Positions 49,137 through 58,640 are shown, counted from the first letter of the stretch. The stretch: DNA of 64,000 nucleotides from Sporolactobacillus spathodeae (GCF_016908935.1 NZ_JAFBEV010000014.1:1-64000); one strand, 5' to 3'. The notes: generated by a model from the sequence alone, not told the origin. Made by a program: numbers and translations.

Positions 49137-50423
49137 TCAGTCAAAAAACATATTAAACCAATGTTTAAAACGTTTCGAGACGCTTTGCCGGTCGTTATTC
49201 TTTGACGCCGGCGTATTCTTCTGTCTCTGCGGTTTTGACGTCTCTTCGAAATGGTCGTCCAAATCAATGGCTGAGGCAACTTCCTTGCCTTGGATTTTGA
49301 CATTTCGATAGGCAAATTGAATCAGGCCAATGCCAGACGTATATTTCGGGTCGCGCACACCGATATAATCCGGTACAGCAATTCGGACGTTGCTACCGAG
49401 TTTTTGGACAGCCAAGTCGAGAATGCCCATCATACCCGAAACACCACCAGTCAGTACAAAACCGCCTGGAAGGTCATAAATGCCGATTCGTTCCAGTTCT
49501 TCACCGATTATATCAAAAATTTCACCCATTCGGGCCTCGATAATCTCAGCCAAATCAATTTGAGTCAAATTTTGTTTTTTGGCACTACCGATTTGAGAAA
49601 CAGAAAAAGAGTCTTCATCAGATGCAGAATTATAATAGGCCGTGCCGTGTTTCACCTTGATTTGTTCCGCTTCATCCGTCGGGATGCGTTCAATTATTGA
49701 AATATCTTTTGTGATGTGGTTACCACCGACCGGAAGTTCGAAGGTCGAAAGAAGGGAACCTTGCCCATAAATGGCAACATTTGTCGCGCCGCCGCCAATA
49801 TCGACAAGCGCGACGCCAAGATTTTTCTCATCATCGGTTAAAGCGACAGCCCCGGAAGCAAGAGACTGCAGACAAATATCCGAAACACGGAGACCCGCCC
49901 GTTCCACGCAGCGCAGCACATTGTGTAGCACCGTCTTCGATCCGGTGATTAGCGTGCCTTCCATTTCCAGGCGTACGCCAATCATCCCGCGTGGATCACG
50001 GATTTCATCGACTCCGTCAACAATAAATTGTTCAGGAATCACATCGATAATTTCTCTTTCCGGAGGAATTGACAGCACTTGTGCCGCATCAATGACTCGG
50101 GCAATATCGGTGTCGCCTATCTCATGATTTTCATTGGCTACTGCAACAATGCCATGACAGTCCCTTAATTGGATATGATTTCCTGAAATCCCAACAATCA
50201 CGCTTTTAATGGTCAGACCAACCATTCGTTCCGCCTGCTCGACGGATTGTTGAATCGATTGAACAGTGGCATCAATATCCACAATCGATCCTTTTTTAAT
50301 TCCAGAGGAAGCCGCTTCACCTACACCGATGATGTTGAAGGCTCCCCCGGCCATCTCGCCGATAATTGTTTTAACGCTGGATGAGCCGATATCCAGGCTC
50401 ACATAAATATCTTTGCTGTTCAT
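49137..50423 (-). CDS. ftsA: Cell division protein FtsA
   Basis: A 428-aa actin-like protein that ties FtsZ to the membrane. YVSLDIGSSSVKTIIGE is the phosphate-1 motif, VDIGGGATNVAIY is phosphate-2, and GGFVLTGGVSGMMG is the adenosine motif. The SHS2 domain lies at about residues 85-165. A C-terminal amphipathic helix (VSKRFKHWFNMFF) is the membrane anchor. AAAGGGGG precedes the ATG. ylxW, ylxX and sbp, which lie upstream in B. subtilis, are absent. Confidence 0.97.
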   Translation of the reverse strand: MNSKDIYVSLDIGSSSVKTIIGEMAGGAFNIIGVGEAASSGIKKGSIVDIDATVQSIQQSVEQAERMVGLTIKSVIVGISGNHIQLRDCHGIVAVANENHEIGDTDIARVIDAAQVLSIPPEREIIDVIPEQFIVDGVDEIRDPRGMIGVRLEMEGTLITGSKTVLHNVLRCVERAGLRVSDICLQSLASGAVALTDDEKNLGVALVDIGGGATNVAIYGQGSLLSTFELPVGGNHITKDISIIERIPTDEAEQIKVKHGTAYYNSASDEDSFSVSQIGSAKKQNLTQIDLAEIIEARMGEIFDIIGEELERIGIYDLPGGFVLTGGVSGMMGILDLAVQKLGSNVRIAVPDYIGVRDPKYTSGIGLIQFAYRNVKIQGKEVASAIDLDDHFEETSKPQRQKNTPASKNNDRQSVSKRFKHWFNMFFD

Positions 50424-50546
50424 TCTGCGGCACCCCCTTTATTCTCTTTTCTTTTTTCTCTATTCAGGGATGTTTGGATTCGGTTGCAGTGTTTTGTTTG
50501 CAAGATTTCAATGTCATGAACCATATCGTTCAACCCATTAATCTCT

Positions 50547-50598
50547 GTTCCTAGAAAATAGAATACATCCTATTTCTTTGTATTCTACAAAACGGAAC
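50547..50598 (-). promoter_or_regulatory. Nested hairpin in the ftsA leader
   Basis: TAGAATACA (50579-50587 read on the minus strand) pairs perfectly with TGTATTCTA (50559-50567). Around it GTTCC pairs with GGAAC (50594-50598 and 50547-50551). The 52-base structure ends about 125 bases before the ftsA start. No long U tract follows, so it is not an obvious terminator. Confidence 0.6.
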
Positions 50599-50616
50599 AT
50601 ATCCCTTTATTTTTGT

Positions 50617-50735
50617 TAGAAAAAACTTGGCGTTACCAAGTCCTTTTTTGCAACAATAACGCTCTGGGCGCTCACTTAGCTCGCTTTCCCTAGCCACATT
50701 CTACGTACAAAGTCATAGACATTCTTACTTGCTAG
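50617..50735 (+). repeat. Degenerate long-type repeat
   Basis: gttagaaaaaacttggcgtt, accaagtcctttttt, gggcgctcacttagctcgct and ttccctagccac, then tcatagacattctt. The inner stem is decayed. It and the next short copy fill much of the 597-base ftsA-divIB gap (50424-51020). The rest of that gap holds the nested hairpin and no coding sequence that I can recognise. Confidence 0.6.
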
Positions 50736-50850
50736 AAAAAACGGACATCGCCAAATTCTTTGGATGACGCTAGGCATTATTTGATTCCAATCTAGTTTTA
50801 TACATGCTCAAAATCTAAAAAAAACTTATCCTTTTTGATGTATCGGCTGT
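50736..50850 (+). repeat. Degenerate short-variant repeat
   Basis: ctagaaaaaacggacatcgc, caaattctttggatgacgct and tagttttatacatgctcaaa match the short copies loosely. It follows the long-type copy directly, repeating the long-then-short arrangement seen at 47478-47700. Confidence 0.5.
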
Positions 50851-51020
50851 TTCTAATTAAATTTCAATACTTGAAACAATAGTTTTTACGAAACAAAGGA
50901 TGACATAACCATGGCAACTAATGTATAGTCTACACCAAGTTGATAGAGTAGAAAAGACATAATTAAGTCTCTCCCGAAAAATATTTCCAGAATATTCACC
51001 GTAATCAATAAGCCGTAAGA

Positions 51021-51779
51021 CTATTTTCCCACCTGTTTTGAGTCTGGCACATAATAGCTCCCAACGCTCAAATGAATCGTTCCTGTCTTGCCTTTCGGTA
51101 GGTTAGCGGCAATTTCTGGATAAACACGGATATTGGTAGCAAATGTTCGTGTGCTGGCCACAACTTTATTGCCATCATTCATGTACAGGATCAGGTCATT
51201 GCCGCTTGACGCGTGACCTATGTAATGAATATCAGAAATATTATGAATGATTGCCCGCGGGACGTCAGAAAGTCCTTCAGCCACACGTTTCAATGCCTCT
51301 GTTTGATTAAAACCGATCAGAACGGGCGCATCCATCGGCAGTTTGCCTTTCGGAAGCATGGATAATTTCGACCCATTTTCCAGTATTGGGTAGTAGCGCC
51401 CTTGCCACAACAAATAAGCTTTACGTCCGTACTCCTGAACACGTATGGTGACAATATTTGGAAAAGAGACAGTAATTGTTGCATGCGCTACACTGGGCAC
51501 TTTTTGCAGCTTGCGTGTGATCGATTGCGCATGCACATCCCAAATATGGGTCGCATTTGAGATACCGCTTGCCTTCAAAATGCTCGCTTCGCTCGCAATT
51601 TGTTCACCGCTAATCCGAATTTGATTCACTCGGCTGAGCGGTGACTGAAAGAAAATGACAGAGAGCATAAGCAGAAAGAATATGAGTGTATAGAACGCGA
51701 AACGCCGACTGGCCCTTTTTTTTCGTTCCATTTTCAATTGAGGGAGGCGATCTTCAAGAGGTATTACTTTACGTGCCAT
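51021..51779 (-). CDS. divIB: Cell division protein DivIB (FtsQ)
   Basis: A 252-aa bitopic protein. A basic cytoplasmic segment of about 28 residues precedes one transmembrane helix (FAFYTLIFFLLMLSVIFF). The extracellular part has a POTRA domain (NQIRISGEQIASEASIL) and a beta domain. It forms a complex with FtsL and DivIC in the divisome. ATG at 51779 lies nine bases after GAGG. murG and murB are not upstream as in B. subtilis, and a terminator separates it from spoVE. Confidence 0.94.
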   Translation of the reverse strand: MARKVIPLEDRLPQLKMERKKRASRRFAFYTLIFFLLMLSVIFFQSPLSRVNQIRISGEQIASEASILKASGISNATHIWDVHAQSITRKLQKVPSVAHATITVSFPNIVTIRVQEYGRKAYLLWQGRYYPILENGSKLSMLPKGKLPMDAPVLIGFNQTEALKRVAEGLSDVPRAIIHNISDIHYIGHASSGNDLILYMNDGNKVVASTRTFATNIRVYPEIAANLPKGKTGTIHLSVGSYYVPDSKQVGK

Positions 51780-51821
51780 GTGTTTCATCCTCGCTCTCTG
51801 CCGGCACTTTTGCCAAGCTGA

Positions 51822-51925
51822 TTAGAAAAACTTGGCAAGCCAAGTCTTTTGAACAATGGCGAAGCCTTAGTTTTTCTTATACTTAATTCTTTTGAAATCT
51901 TTATACTTCTTTATTAACGTAAAAT
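51822..51925 (+). repeat. Short-variant dispersed repeat upstream of divIB
   Basis: tagaaaaacttggcaagcca, agtcttttgaacaatggcga, agccttagtttttcttatac, ttaattcttttgaaatcttt. On the minus strand ACTTGGC, TTG, then CCAAGTTTTTCT looks like a terminator about 40 bases before divIB. It is the best preserved short copy. Confidence 0.85.
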
Positions 51926-51961
51926 AAATCTGCTACTTTATTATTTTAAAAGTTGTGGCGT

Positions 51962-51994
51962 AAAAAGCAAACCCTGTTTCTTAGGAAACAGGGA
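51962..51994 (-). terminator. spoVE terminator
   Basis: CCCTGTTTC and GAAACAGGG form a perfect nine-base stem with a CTAA loop on the minus strand, followed by TTTGCTTTTT. It closes the murE-murF-mraY-murD-spoVE unit before divIB. Confidence 0.88.
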
Positions 51995-52009
51995 ATAATT
52001 AGCTATTTA

Positions 52010-53107
52010 TCAATCTGTCCATTTGCTGATGTTGAGCAGAATACCAATTGAAACGAGTATTAATGTCAGCGAAGATCCGCCATAACTTAGAAATGGAAGC
52101 GTAATGCCCGTGACCGGTATCAAACCTGTAACAACAGCGATATTAATCATGACCTGAATCGCAATCATGCCGGTGATGCCGACTGCGAGCAGCGTACCGA
52201 ATAAATCGGGTGCTTTAATGGCGATCAATATGCCACGCCACAGCAGCAAGCAGAACAAAAGAAGGACAAAAACAGCCCCAATCAGACCAAGCTCTTCTGA
52301 AATAATTGAGAAAATAAAATCATTCTGTGCTTCAGGCAAGAATTGATATTTCTGTCGGCTCTGACCGAGACCGAAACCAAATAAGCCCCCAGGTCCAATC
52401 GCCAGTAACGATTGAATGATTTGAAAACCGGTGTAATTGGGATCCTGCCACGGATCAAGAAACGAAGTGATCCGTTTCATTCGATAAGGCTCCGAAATGA
52501 TCAGCGCGGCAAAGCCACAAACACCGGCGAGCCCCATCATTAGAAAATGTTTGATCCGCGCCCCGGCAACGAAAATCATCGTCAGGCAGGTTAGAACAAG
52601 AACCATGCCTGTTCCAAGATCCGGCTGCAGCATAATCAACCCAAAAGCAAGAAGTACTGGTGAAAGTTCAACGAGCAGTCCTCTGGCGAAGCGATCCAGT
52701 TTGTTCTGCCGCTCCGTCAAGTGCTTGGCGAGATAAATAATCAATGCGAACTTCATAAATTCAGACGGCTGAATGGAAAAAGCACCGATGCCGAGCCAAC
52801 TCCGCGCACCGCCACGCGCCAAACCGACACCTGGAATCAGGACAATCAGTAAAAGCAGAAAACAAACGCCAAGACCTATTTTCGCGTATTTGCGCCAGAC
52901 ATGATAATCAATCTTCATGACCGCTAGTAACAGCGCAACGCCGACACCAGCAAAAAGCATCTGCCTTTTAAGAAAGTAAAGGGCATCTCCAAATTTATTG
53001 GAGGCAGAAACGACACTTGCGCTATAAACCATCACAAGTCCTATCACAAGTAGTGCAAAAGTGGCAAAAAGCAGAAGCCGATCCGGCGTTGATCGACGTT
53101 CCGACAT
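52010..53107 (-). CDS. spoVE: Stage V sporulation protein E (SEDS glycosyltransferase)
   Basis: A 365-aa SEDS-family peptidoglycan polymerase with about ten hydrophobic segments. QPSEFMKFALIIYLA, QPDLGTGMVLVLTCLTMIF, GLGQSRQKYQFLPEAQNDF and GITLPFLSYGGSSL are typical. Position after murD and similarity point to SpoVE, the partner of SpoVD in spore cortex synthesis; a general FtsW role cannot be excluded. The ATG at 53107 has GGAG upstream. In B. subtilis murG follows; here a terminator does. Confidence 0.92.
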   Translation of the reverse strand: MSERRSTPDRLLLFATFALLVIGLVMVYSASVVSASNKFGDALYFLKRQMLFAGVGVALLLAVMKIDYHVWRKYAKIGLGVCFLLLLIVLIPGVGLARGGARSWLGIGAFSIQPSEFMKFALIIYLAKHLTERQNKLDRFARGLLVELSPVLLAFGLIMLQPDLGTGMVLVLTCLTMIFVAGARIKHFLMMGLAGVCGFAALIISEPYRMKRITSFLDPWQDPNYTGFQIIQSLLAIGPGGLFGFGLGQSRQKYQFLPEAQNDFIFSIISEELGLIGAVFVLLLFCLLLWRGILIAIKAPDLFGTLLAVGITGMIAIQVMINIAVVTGLIPVTGITLPFLSYGGSSLTLILVSIGILLNISKWTD

Positions 53108-53164
53108 GCGCAACACTCCGTTCAGACAAGGCATGATTCCGGATTGAATTGACCCGGCCTGTCC

Positions 53165-54526
53165 TTATCTAAACTTATTCATTTCCTCAGTAAAAATGTC
53201 ACCGCGCACTTCAAAAGATTTGTATTGATCCCAGCTAGCACAGGCAGGAGACAGCAAAATCACATCACCGGGTTCCGAAACAGCATACGCTTCCGGTACA
53301 GCTGCTTCAACATTGCGGACACAATGAATGGATTGAATGCCCGCCTGCTCGCAGGCATTCTTTAATTTTTCAGTCGTCTCGCCAAATAGGAAGACCACTT
53401 TTATTTCTGCAGCTTTCAGACTAGGAACAAGCGCATCAAAAGAATTGCCGCGGTCAAGGCCGCCGGCAAGCAGCACAATTTTCTTGCCTGGAAATGCCTT
53501 GAGTGCCTGAGAAGTCGCCAAGATATTGGTCGCTTTTGAATCGTTGTATACCGTTCGCCCTTGAATATTGCCGACAAATTGAAGCCGATGACGGACGCCG
53601 GTAAAGGCTTTAAGTACTTCAGCAATCGATGTTGCCGGCACACCAAATGACGCACTGGCAGCAATCGCCGCTAATGCATTCTGCAAATTATGCGCGCCAG
53701 GCAACCCCATTTCGCTACAAGCAAGAATCCGCTGATCTTTGAAAAAGATGACGCCATCTCTGACATAGGCACCTTCTTTTTCAATACGCTGTGTACTGAA
53801 TGGCACTTTGATTGCTTTTGTTTTGTCTGCAATAAAATCGACGACACGTTCGCTATCCGCATTGTAAATCAGATAGTCGTTTGCCGTTTGGTTTGCCGTA
53901 ATCTGTGCTTTTGCCTCCGCGTAGTTCTCCACCGTCCCATGATAGTCAAGATGGTGATCAAAAATATTCAACACAACTGCAATATGCGGATGAAATGTGC
54001 GAATGCCAAGCAATTGAAAACTTGATAATTCGGCAACAATAATATTATCCGCCGTTGCTTCTTCAACAACGGAAGTCAGCGCGGTTCCGATATTGCCAGC
54101 AACGATCGGTTGTTTCGCTGATCCCTTCATCATCTCACCGATCAACATCGTTGTCGTCGTCTTGCCATTGGATCCTGTGATGCCGATAAACGGGGCCAAC
54201 GAAAGTTCTCCAGCGATTTCGACTTCTGTAATTATCGGGATTTTCCGAGCTTCGGCTTCTTTGACAAGCGGATTCGAATAGGGGATTCCTGGATTCTTAA
54301 TCATCAAATCAATGCCGTCTAACAAGTTGATTGGATGACCGCCACCGACAACCGTCAGCCCGAGTGCTTTCAATTCTTCCGCATGCGGCTGACCATCCAT
54401 ATTATTCTTGTCATTCACCGTTACAAAAGCACCAAGCTCATGCATCAGTTTGGCTGCCGCGTAGCCGCTCTTGCCTAAACCGAGTACAAGTACATTTTTA
54501 TTCACATAAGCTGTTGTCTTCTTCAT
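53165..54526 (-). CDS. murD: UDP-MurNAc-L-alanine:D-glutamate ligase
   Basis: A 453-aa ligase that adds D-Glu to UDP-MurNAc-L-Ala in the cytoplasm. VLVLGLGKSGYAAAKLMHE binds the UDP moiety. The ATP site is ITGSNGKTTTTMLIGEM near residue 120. NIFDHHLDYHGTVENY and the C-terminal HRLQFVG and YNDSKATN motifs match the Mur ligase family. ATG at 54526 overlaps the mraY stop codon by one base (TAATG). Confidence 0.97.
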   Translation of the reverse strand: MKKTTAYVNKNVLVLGLGKSGYAAAKLMHELGAFVTVNDKNNMDGQPHAEELKALGLTVVGGGHPINLLDGIDLMIKNPGIPYSNPLVKEAEARKIPIITEVEIAGELSLAPFIGITGSNGKTTTTMLIGEMMKGSAKQPIVAGNIGTALTSVVEEATADNIIVAELSSFQLLGIRTFHPHIAVVLNIFDHHLDYHGTVENYAEAKAQITANQTANDYLIYNADSERVVDFIADKTKAIKVPFSTQRIEKEGAYVRDGVIFFKDQRILACSEMGLPGAHNLQNALAAIAASASFGVPATSIAEVLKAFTGVRHRLQFVGNIQGRTVYNDSKATNILATSQALKAFPGKKIVLLAGGLDRGNSFDALVPSLKAAEIKVVFLFGETTEKLKNACEQAGIQSIHCVRNVEAAVPEAYAVSEPGDVILLSPACASWDQYKSFEVRGDIFTEEMNKFR

Positions 54527-55497
54527 TAGAGCATCCCCACTTTCAGATAGACTGAAATAATCGCCAGCACAAGACCGGCAAGCCAGAAGACCGTGACAAC
54601 CTTCCATTCGGACCAGCCCGAAAGTTCAAAATGATGGTGAATCGGGCTCATTTTAAAAACCCGCTTGCCTGTCGTCTTAAAAGATATCACCTGAATAATC
54701 ACCGATAACGTTTCAATAGCAAATACACCACCAATGACGGCGAGCAGCAATTCCGTTTTCGTTAGAATTGCCATTCCAGCTAACGCGCCGCCAATCGCAA
54801 GCGATCCGGTATCACCCATAAACACTTTAGCCGGATGCGCATTGAAAATCAGAAAACCAAGTACCGCGCCAAGCATAATTGTTGAAAAGAGAGCAACACC
54901 AAGACTATTCATGGCAATGGCGATGGTCGCGTATGCCGCAAAAGCAACGGCAGACAAACCCGACAAGAGGCCATCCATACCGTCGGTGAGATTGGTAGCG
55001 TTGGGCCAGCCGACGAGCCACAGGACAGCAAAGAGTGGATACACCCAATGTAAATCAATCGTCCAGCTCGTTCCTGGGATGTTCAGGAATGTGGCATAGT
55101 CATAGCGCGTAACAAAAAACCAGAAAATAACCGCAATGACAATTTGGCCAAGCATCTTCTGTTTGGATGTCAGACCCATATTCCGTTTCATCACAATCTT
55201 AATAAAGTCATCGATAAATCCAACCAGTCCGAACCCTAGGGTGACAAAAAGCAGCATATACGTATCCTGGGTGGCAAAATGATATTTAGCCATTACAATG
55301 ACTGCGACAATCATTCCAACAAGAAAAATGACGCCGCCCATCGTCGGTGTCCCCGCCTTTTTCATATGGCTTTTTGGTCCTTCTTCACGAATATACTGAC
55401 CGAAATGCAATTTTCTCAGCATTGGAATAAATAAAGGTGCAAAAATAAGCGTGCAGAGAAATGAAATGGCTAAACCAAACAAATAAAATAATGTCAT
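54526..55497 (-). CDS. mraY: Phospho-MurNAc-pentapeptide transferase
   Basis: A 323-aa integral membrane enzyme that makes lipid I. About ten hydrophobic segments are seen. Conserved GFIDDFIK near residue 93 carries the Asp pair. NLTDGMDGL and the HPAKVFMGDTGSLA motif complete the active site, and PIHHHFEL is near the C terminus. AAGGAG precedes the ATG. Confidence 0.97.
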   Translation of the reverse strand: MTLFYLFGLAISFLCTLIFAPLFIPMLRKLHFGQYIREEGPKSHMKKAGTPTMGGVIFLVGMIVAVIVMAKYHFATQDTYMLLFVTLGFGLVGFIDDFIKIVMKRNMGLTSKQKMLGQIVIAVIFWFFVTRYDYATFLNIPGTSWTIDLHWVYPLFAVLWLVGWPNATNLTDGMDGLLSGLSAVAFAAYATIAIAMNSLGVALFSTIMLGAVLGFLIFNAHPAKVFMGDTGSLAIGGALAGMAILTKTELLLAVIGGVFAIETLSVIIQVISFKTTGKRVFKMSPIHHHFELSGWSEWKVVTVFWLAGLVLAIISVYLKVGML

Positions 55498-55564
55498 GAA
55501 TCGTTACGCTCCTTAACAATAACTATCAAACCATTAACACCAACATGCATCAATTTTGGCATGT

Positions 55565-56950
55565 TTAGTGATCGATCGGTTTGCTTTCACTTAAATCGTT
55601 CACCAATTCTTCAAGCGCAAGCGCTCGTGATGCTTTAAACAACATCACTGTGCTGGCATCAAGAAGCGAAGCCAAATAGGCGCGCGCGTCTGCTTTCTCC
55701 TGAAAGGACTTCACTGTGAGATCCGCCGCACCAGCTTCCAATAATGGTTCGGCGATCCAGGCACCACGGCCGCCGATAGTGATCACATGCGTGATCGGCG
55801 CTTTGAGCACATCGGCGACACTTCGATGGAGCGCCTTTTCATCGGAACCAAGTTCATACATATCGCCGAGGACAGCAACTCGCTTGTCAAAGCCAGGGAG
55901 TACCTTCAAGGTCTCAAGCGAGGCTTTCATTGAAGTTGGACTGGCATTATAACAATCGTTAATCAACAGCGATCCGCTGATACCGGCCACTTTTTCAAAA
56001 CGCATTTTCGTCAGACTGAGGTGTTCCAATCCAGTGATAATTGACTGCGGATTTATATTCAGCAATCGAGCAGCAGTCAGACTGTAGACGGCATTCTTGA
56101 CATTGTGACGGCCAAGAACGGGAACAGTATAAACGTTCAATCCATGGTTCAACGAAAAGCGGTAGCCGTCTGTTCCTTCTTTAACGTCAGTAATACTCCA
56201 ATCGTTATCTGGATTATAGCCGCATTTGATAATTTGGAAAGCATTCGTTTTCACTTGGTTAAGGAGTGGTTCGTCACCGTCAATAATCAGCGATCCATGC
56301 TTTTTCAAACCATTTGTCATTTCGAGTTTCGCCTTGGCAATGCCCGCTCTGCTGCCGAGAAATTCAATATGTGATTCACCAATATTGGTAATTATTGCAA
56401 TATCAGGTTTCGCGAGCTGGCTGAGAAACGTGAGCTCGCCAAAATGATTCATGCCCATTTCGAGAATCAATACTTGGGTATCTGCCGGCATTGAGAGAAT
56501 CGTGAGCGGCAGACCAATATGGTTGTTGTAATTTCCTTGCGTCTTATAGGCTTTGAAAACACGGCTGACAATGCTGTATATCATGTCCTTTGTTGTTGTC
56601 TTTCCATTTGAGCCAGTAACAGCAACCACTTTCGGACGACATTGGTTCAGATAAGCTTTTGCCATGCTTTGCAGTGCAGTCAGCGTATCGCCGACAAGAA
56701 ATAGTGGAAAATCTTTTGGAAGTGCTTCGGGAATGGGTTCTCTTTCCATCCATAGCGCAGCTTTTGCCCCGTTTTCAATCGCCTTCATCAGAAATTGATG
56801 GCCATTGAATGTTTCACCAACTAGCGGTACAAACAAACCGTTGACAACCAGTTTGCGGCTGTCTGTCATAATATTTAATTGATCGAGCTGATCGCCATTC
56901 CCTTTAACCTGAATCGCCTGGCCGCGTACAATATCTACACCGATACTCAT
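55565..56950 (-). CDS. murF: UDP-MurNAc-tripeptide:D-alanyl-D-alanine ligase
   Basis: A 461-aa Mur ligase that completes the pentapeptide. The ATP motif is VVAVTGSNGKTTTKDMIY near residue 110. LEMGMNHFGEL and ITNIGESHIEFLGS follow, and the LINDCYNASPTSM segment lies near residue 320. It begins 36 bases after murE. AAAGGGG precedes the ATG. Confidence 0.96.
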   Translation of the reverse strand: MSIGVDIVRGQAIQVKGNGDQLDQLNIMTDSRKLVVNGLFVPLVGETFNGHQFLMKAIENGAKAALWMEREPIPEALPKDFPLFLVGDTLTALQSMAKAYLNQCRPKVVAVTGSNGKTTTKDMIYSIVSRVFKAYKTQGNYNNHIGLPLTILSMPADTQVLILEMGMNHFGELTFLSQLAKPDIAIITNIGESHIEFLGSRAGIAKAKLEMTNGLKKHGSLIIDGDEPLLNQVKTNAFQIIKCGYNPDNDWSITDVKEGTDGYRFSLNHGLNVYTVPVLGRHNVKNAVYSLTAARLLNINPQSIITGLEHLSLTKMRFEKVAGISGSLLINDCYNASPTSMKASLETLKVLPGFDKRVAVLGDMYELGSDEKALHRSVADVLKAPITHVITIGGRGAWIAEPLLEAGAADLTVKSFQEKADARAYLASLLDASTVMLFKASRALALEELVNDLSESKPIDH

Positions 56951-56986
56951 ATGCTGTATTCCCCTTTGTTAGTGTCTGTGAATGCG

Positions 56987-58453
56987 TTATTTTTTTTCAA
57001 GAATCGCTTGTTTTGCTGTTTCACGATCATCAAAATGATGTTTGACTGTACCGATAATCTGGTAGGTTTCGTGTCCCTTCCCTGCAATTAAAACAATGTC
57101 GCCAGGTTTAGCCATGCGCACGGCAAAGCGGATCGCCTCACGACGATCGGTTATTTTCTGATAATCACTGCCCGACACACCGGTCTCCATCTCTGCAAGA
57201 ATACTTTCCGGATCCTCTGTTCGCGGATTATCCGAAGTAAGAATAGCCAAATCACTGTTATCCACTGCAATTTTCGCCATAATCGGCCGTTTGCCGCGCT
57301 CGCGATCACCGCCGCAGCCAACCACAGTAATAATCTTGTTTTTGGCGAACTCTTTGATTGTCGTCAAAGCATTTTCCAAACTATCCGGCGTGTGCGAGTA
57401 GTCAACAATCACTGAGAAGTCCTGGCCTGCGTTCACTGTTTCAAAGCGTCCGGATACACCTTTAATTTCCGCGATTGCCGCTAACATCCGTCCAATATCG
57501 AAGCCCTTTAAAGAGCAAGCTGCCAAAGCGGCAAGAACATTATAAACACTGAATTTGCCAATCAGCTGCATGGACACCGGATAGGTCTGACCTTTGTTGT
57601 TCAGCAAAAAAGTCGTTCCATGAGGCGTAATGCAGATTTCACTGGCTGTAAAATCTGCTGGTCGGTCAATGCCATACGTGACGACGTGGGCAGCAGTCAT
57701 ATGCCGGTACACTTCGGAAACCGGGTCGTCTGCGTTAAGCACTGCCGCTTTAACCGTTTCCGGTTGCCCATAGGCATTGCCAAGTTGCGAGAAAAGCAGA
57801 CTTTTTGCATACATATAATCCTTCATGGTCCCGTGCAAATCCAGATGATCTTCTGTCAGATTCGTGAAAATACCAATATTGAAATCACAGCCATGAACCC
57901 GTCCATCATATAATGCATTCGACGAAGTTTCCATGACGACCGACTCAGCACCGGCTTCCGCCATGTGAGCCAGATACTCATGAACCAAATGAACTTCTGG
58001 TGTTGTATTAGCGACCGACACTTGGTAATCACCAAAACTTGCTCCCATCGTGCCAATGAGTCCGGTTGCGAGCCCGCACGCGGACTGAATCTTCTTGATG
58101 AGATATGTAATTGTTGTCTTCCCATTTGTGCCCGTCACCCCGATTAAATGCAAGTGATGACTTGGTTGACCATAAAAGTGATCCGCTATCATCGCCAGTG
58201 CGCGATGTGTGTCACTGACATAAATAACCGGAATGGATACATCTATTGTTTCCTGGGCAATAATCGCGGAAGCACCATTCGCTTCCGCTTGCTCAGCATA
58301 TTTATGACCATTCAATGTATGTCCATTAATACAGAAAAACAGCGTGCCTGGTTTGACCTGCCGTGAATCGACGGTCAGTCGGTCAATTTCAGGATTCGCG
58401 TCTCCCATTTTCCGATAATCAGCTAACGCTGCGAGGCATTCCGCCAGTTTCAT
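56987..58453 (-). CDS. murE: UDP-MurNAc-tripeptide synthetase (meso-DAP-adding)
   Basis: A 488-aa Mur ligase. The ATP site is GVTGTNGKTTITYLI near residue 110, and NLTEDHLDLHGTMKDY follows. The specificity motif DNPR (in TSDNPRTEDPESI, about residue 410) is the form that adds meso-diaminopimelate rather than L-lysine. The conserved carbamylated-Lys region (YAKSLLF) is present. A terminator lies between it and spoVD, so murE needs its own promoter in 58454-58557; I found none with a clear consensus. Confidence 0.96.
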   Translation of the reverse strand: MKLAECLAALADYRKMGDANPEIDRLTVDSRQVKPGTLFFCINGHTLNGHKYAEQAEANGASAIIAQETIDVSIPVIYVSDTHRALAMIADHFYGQPSHHLHLIGVTGTNGKTTITYLIKKIQSACGLATGLIGTMGASFGDYQVSVANTTPEVHLVHEYLAHMAEAGAESVVMETSSNALYDGRVHGCDFNIGIFTNLTEDHLDLHGTMKDYMYAKSLLFSQLGNAYGQPETVKAAVLNADDPVSEVYRHMTAAHVVTYGIDRPADFTASEICITPHGTTFLLNNKGQTYPVSMQLIGKFSVYNVLAALAACSLKGFDIGRMLAAIAEIKGVSGRFETVNAGQDFSVIVDYSHTPDSLENALTTIKEFAKNKIITVVGCGGDRERGKRPIMAKIAVDNSDLAILTSDNPRTEDPESILAEMETGVSGSDYQKITDRREAIRFAVRMAKPGDIVLIAGKGHETYQIIGTVKHHFDDRETAKQAILEKK

Positions 58454-58557
58454 AAAAACACGTCCTTAATCATTCACTCTTGCTAGCGAGCAGATATTTT
58501 TTAGCTCTTTTCTTATCATGAGCAACTGCCCGTCATTTCATGTGACAGGCAAAAGCG

Positions 58558-58587
58558 TGAAAAAAGCACACCTTTTAAGGTATGTAT
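58558..58587 (-). terminator. spoVD terminator
   Basis: On the minus strand ACATACC and GGTGTGC pair around TTAAAA and are followed by TTTTTT. A second hairpin (GCCGGAA / TTCCGGC) lies just before it, at about 58597-58620. Together they separate spoVD from murE. Confidence 0.75.
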
Positions 58588-58640
58588 AACAGAAATGCCG
58601 GAATTATGGCATTTCCGGCTTTTTCTGTCCATTGCTTATT

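Noticed and set aside
34090-51925. The dispersed repeats as a CRISPR array or insertion sequence
   Set aside because: Copies are scattered, unequal in length and not separated by regular spacers. No cas or transposase gene is present in the window.
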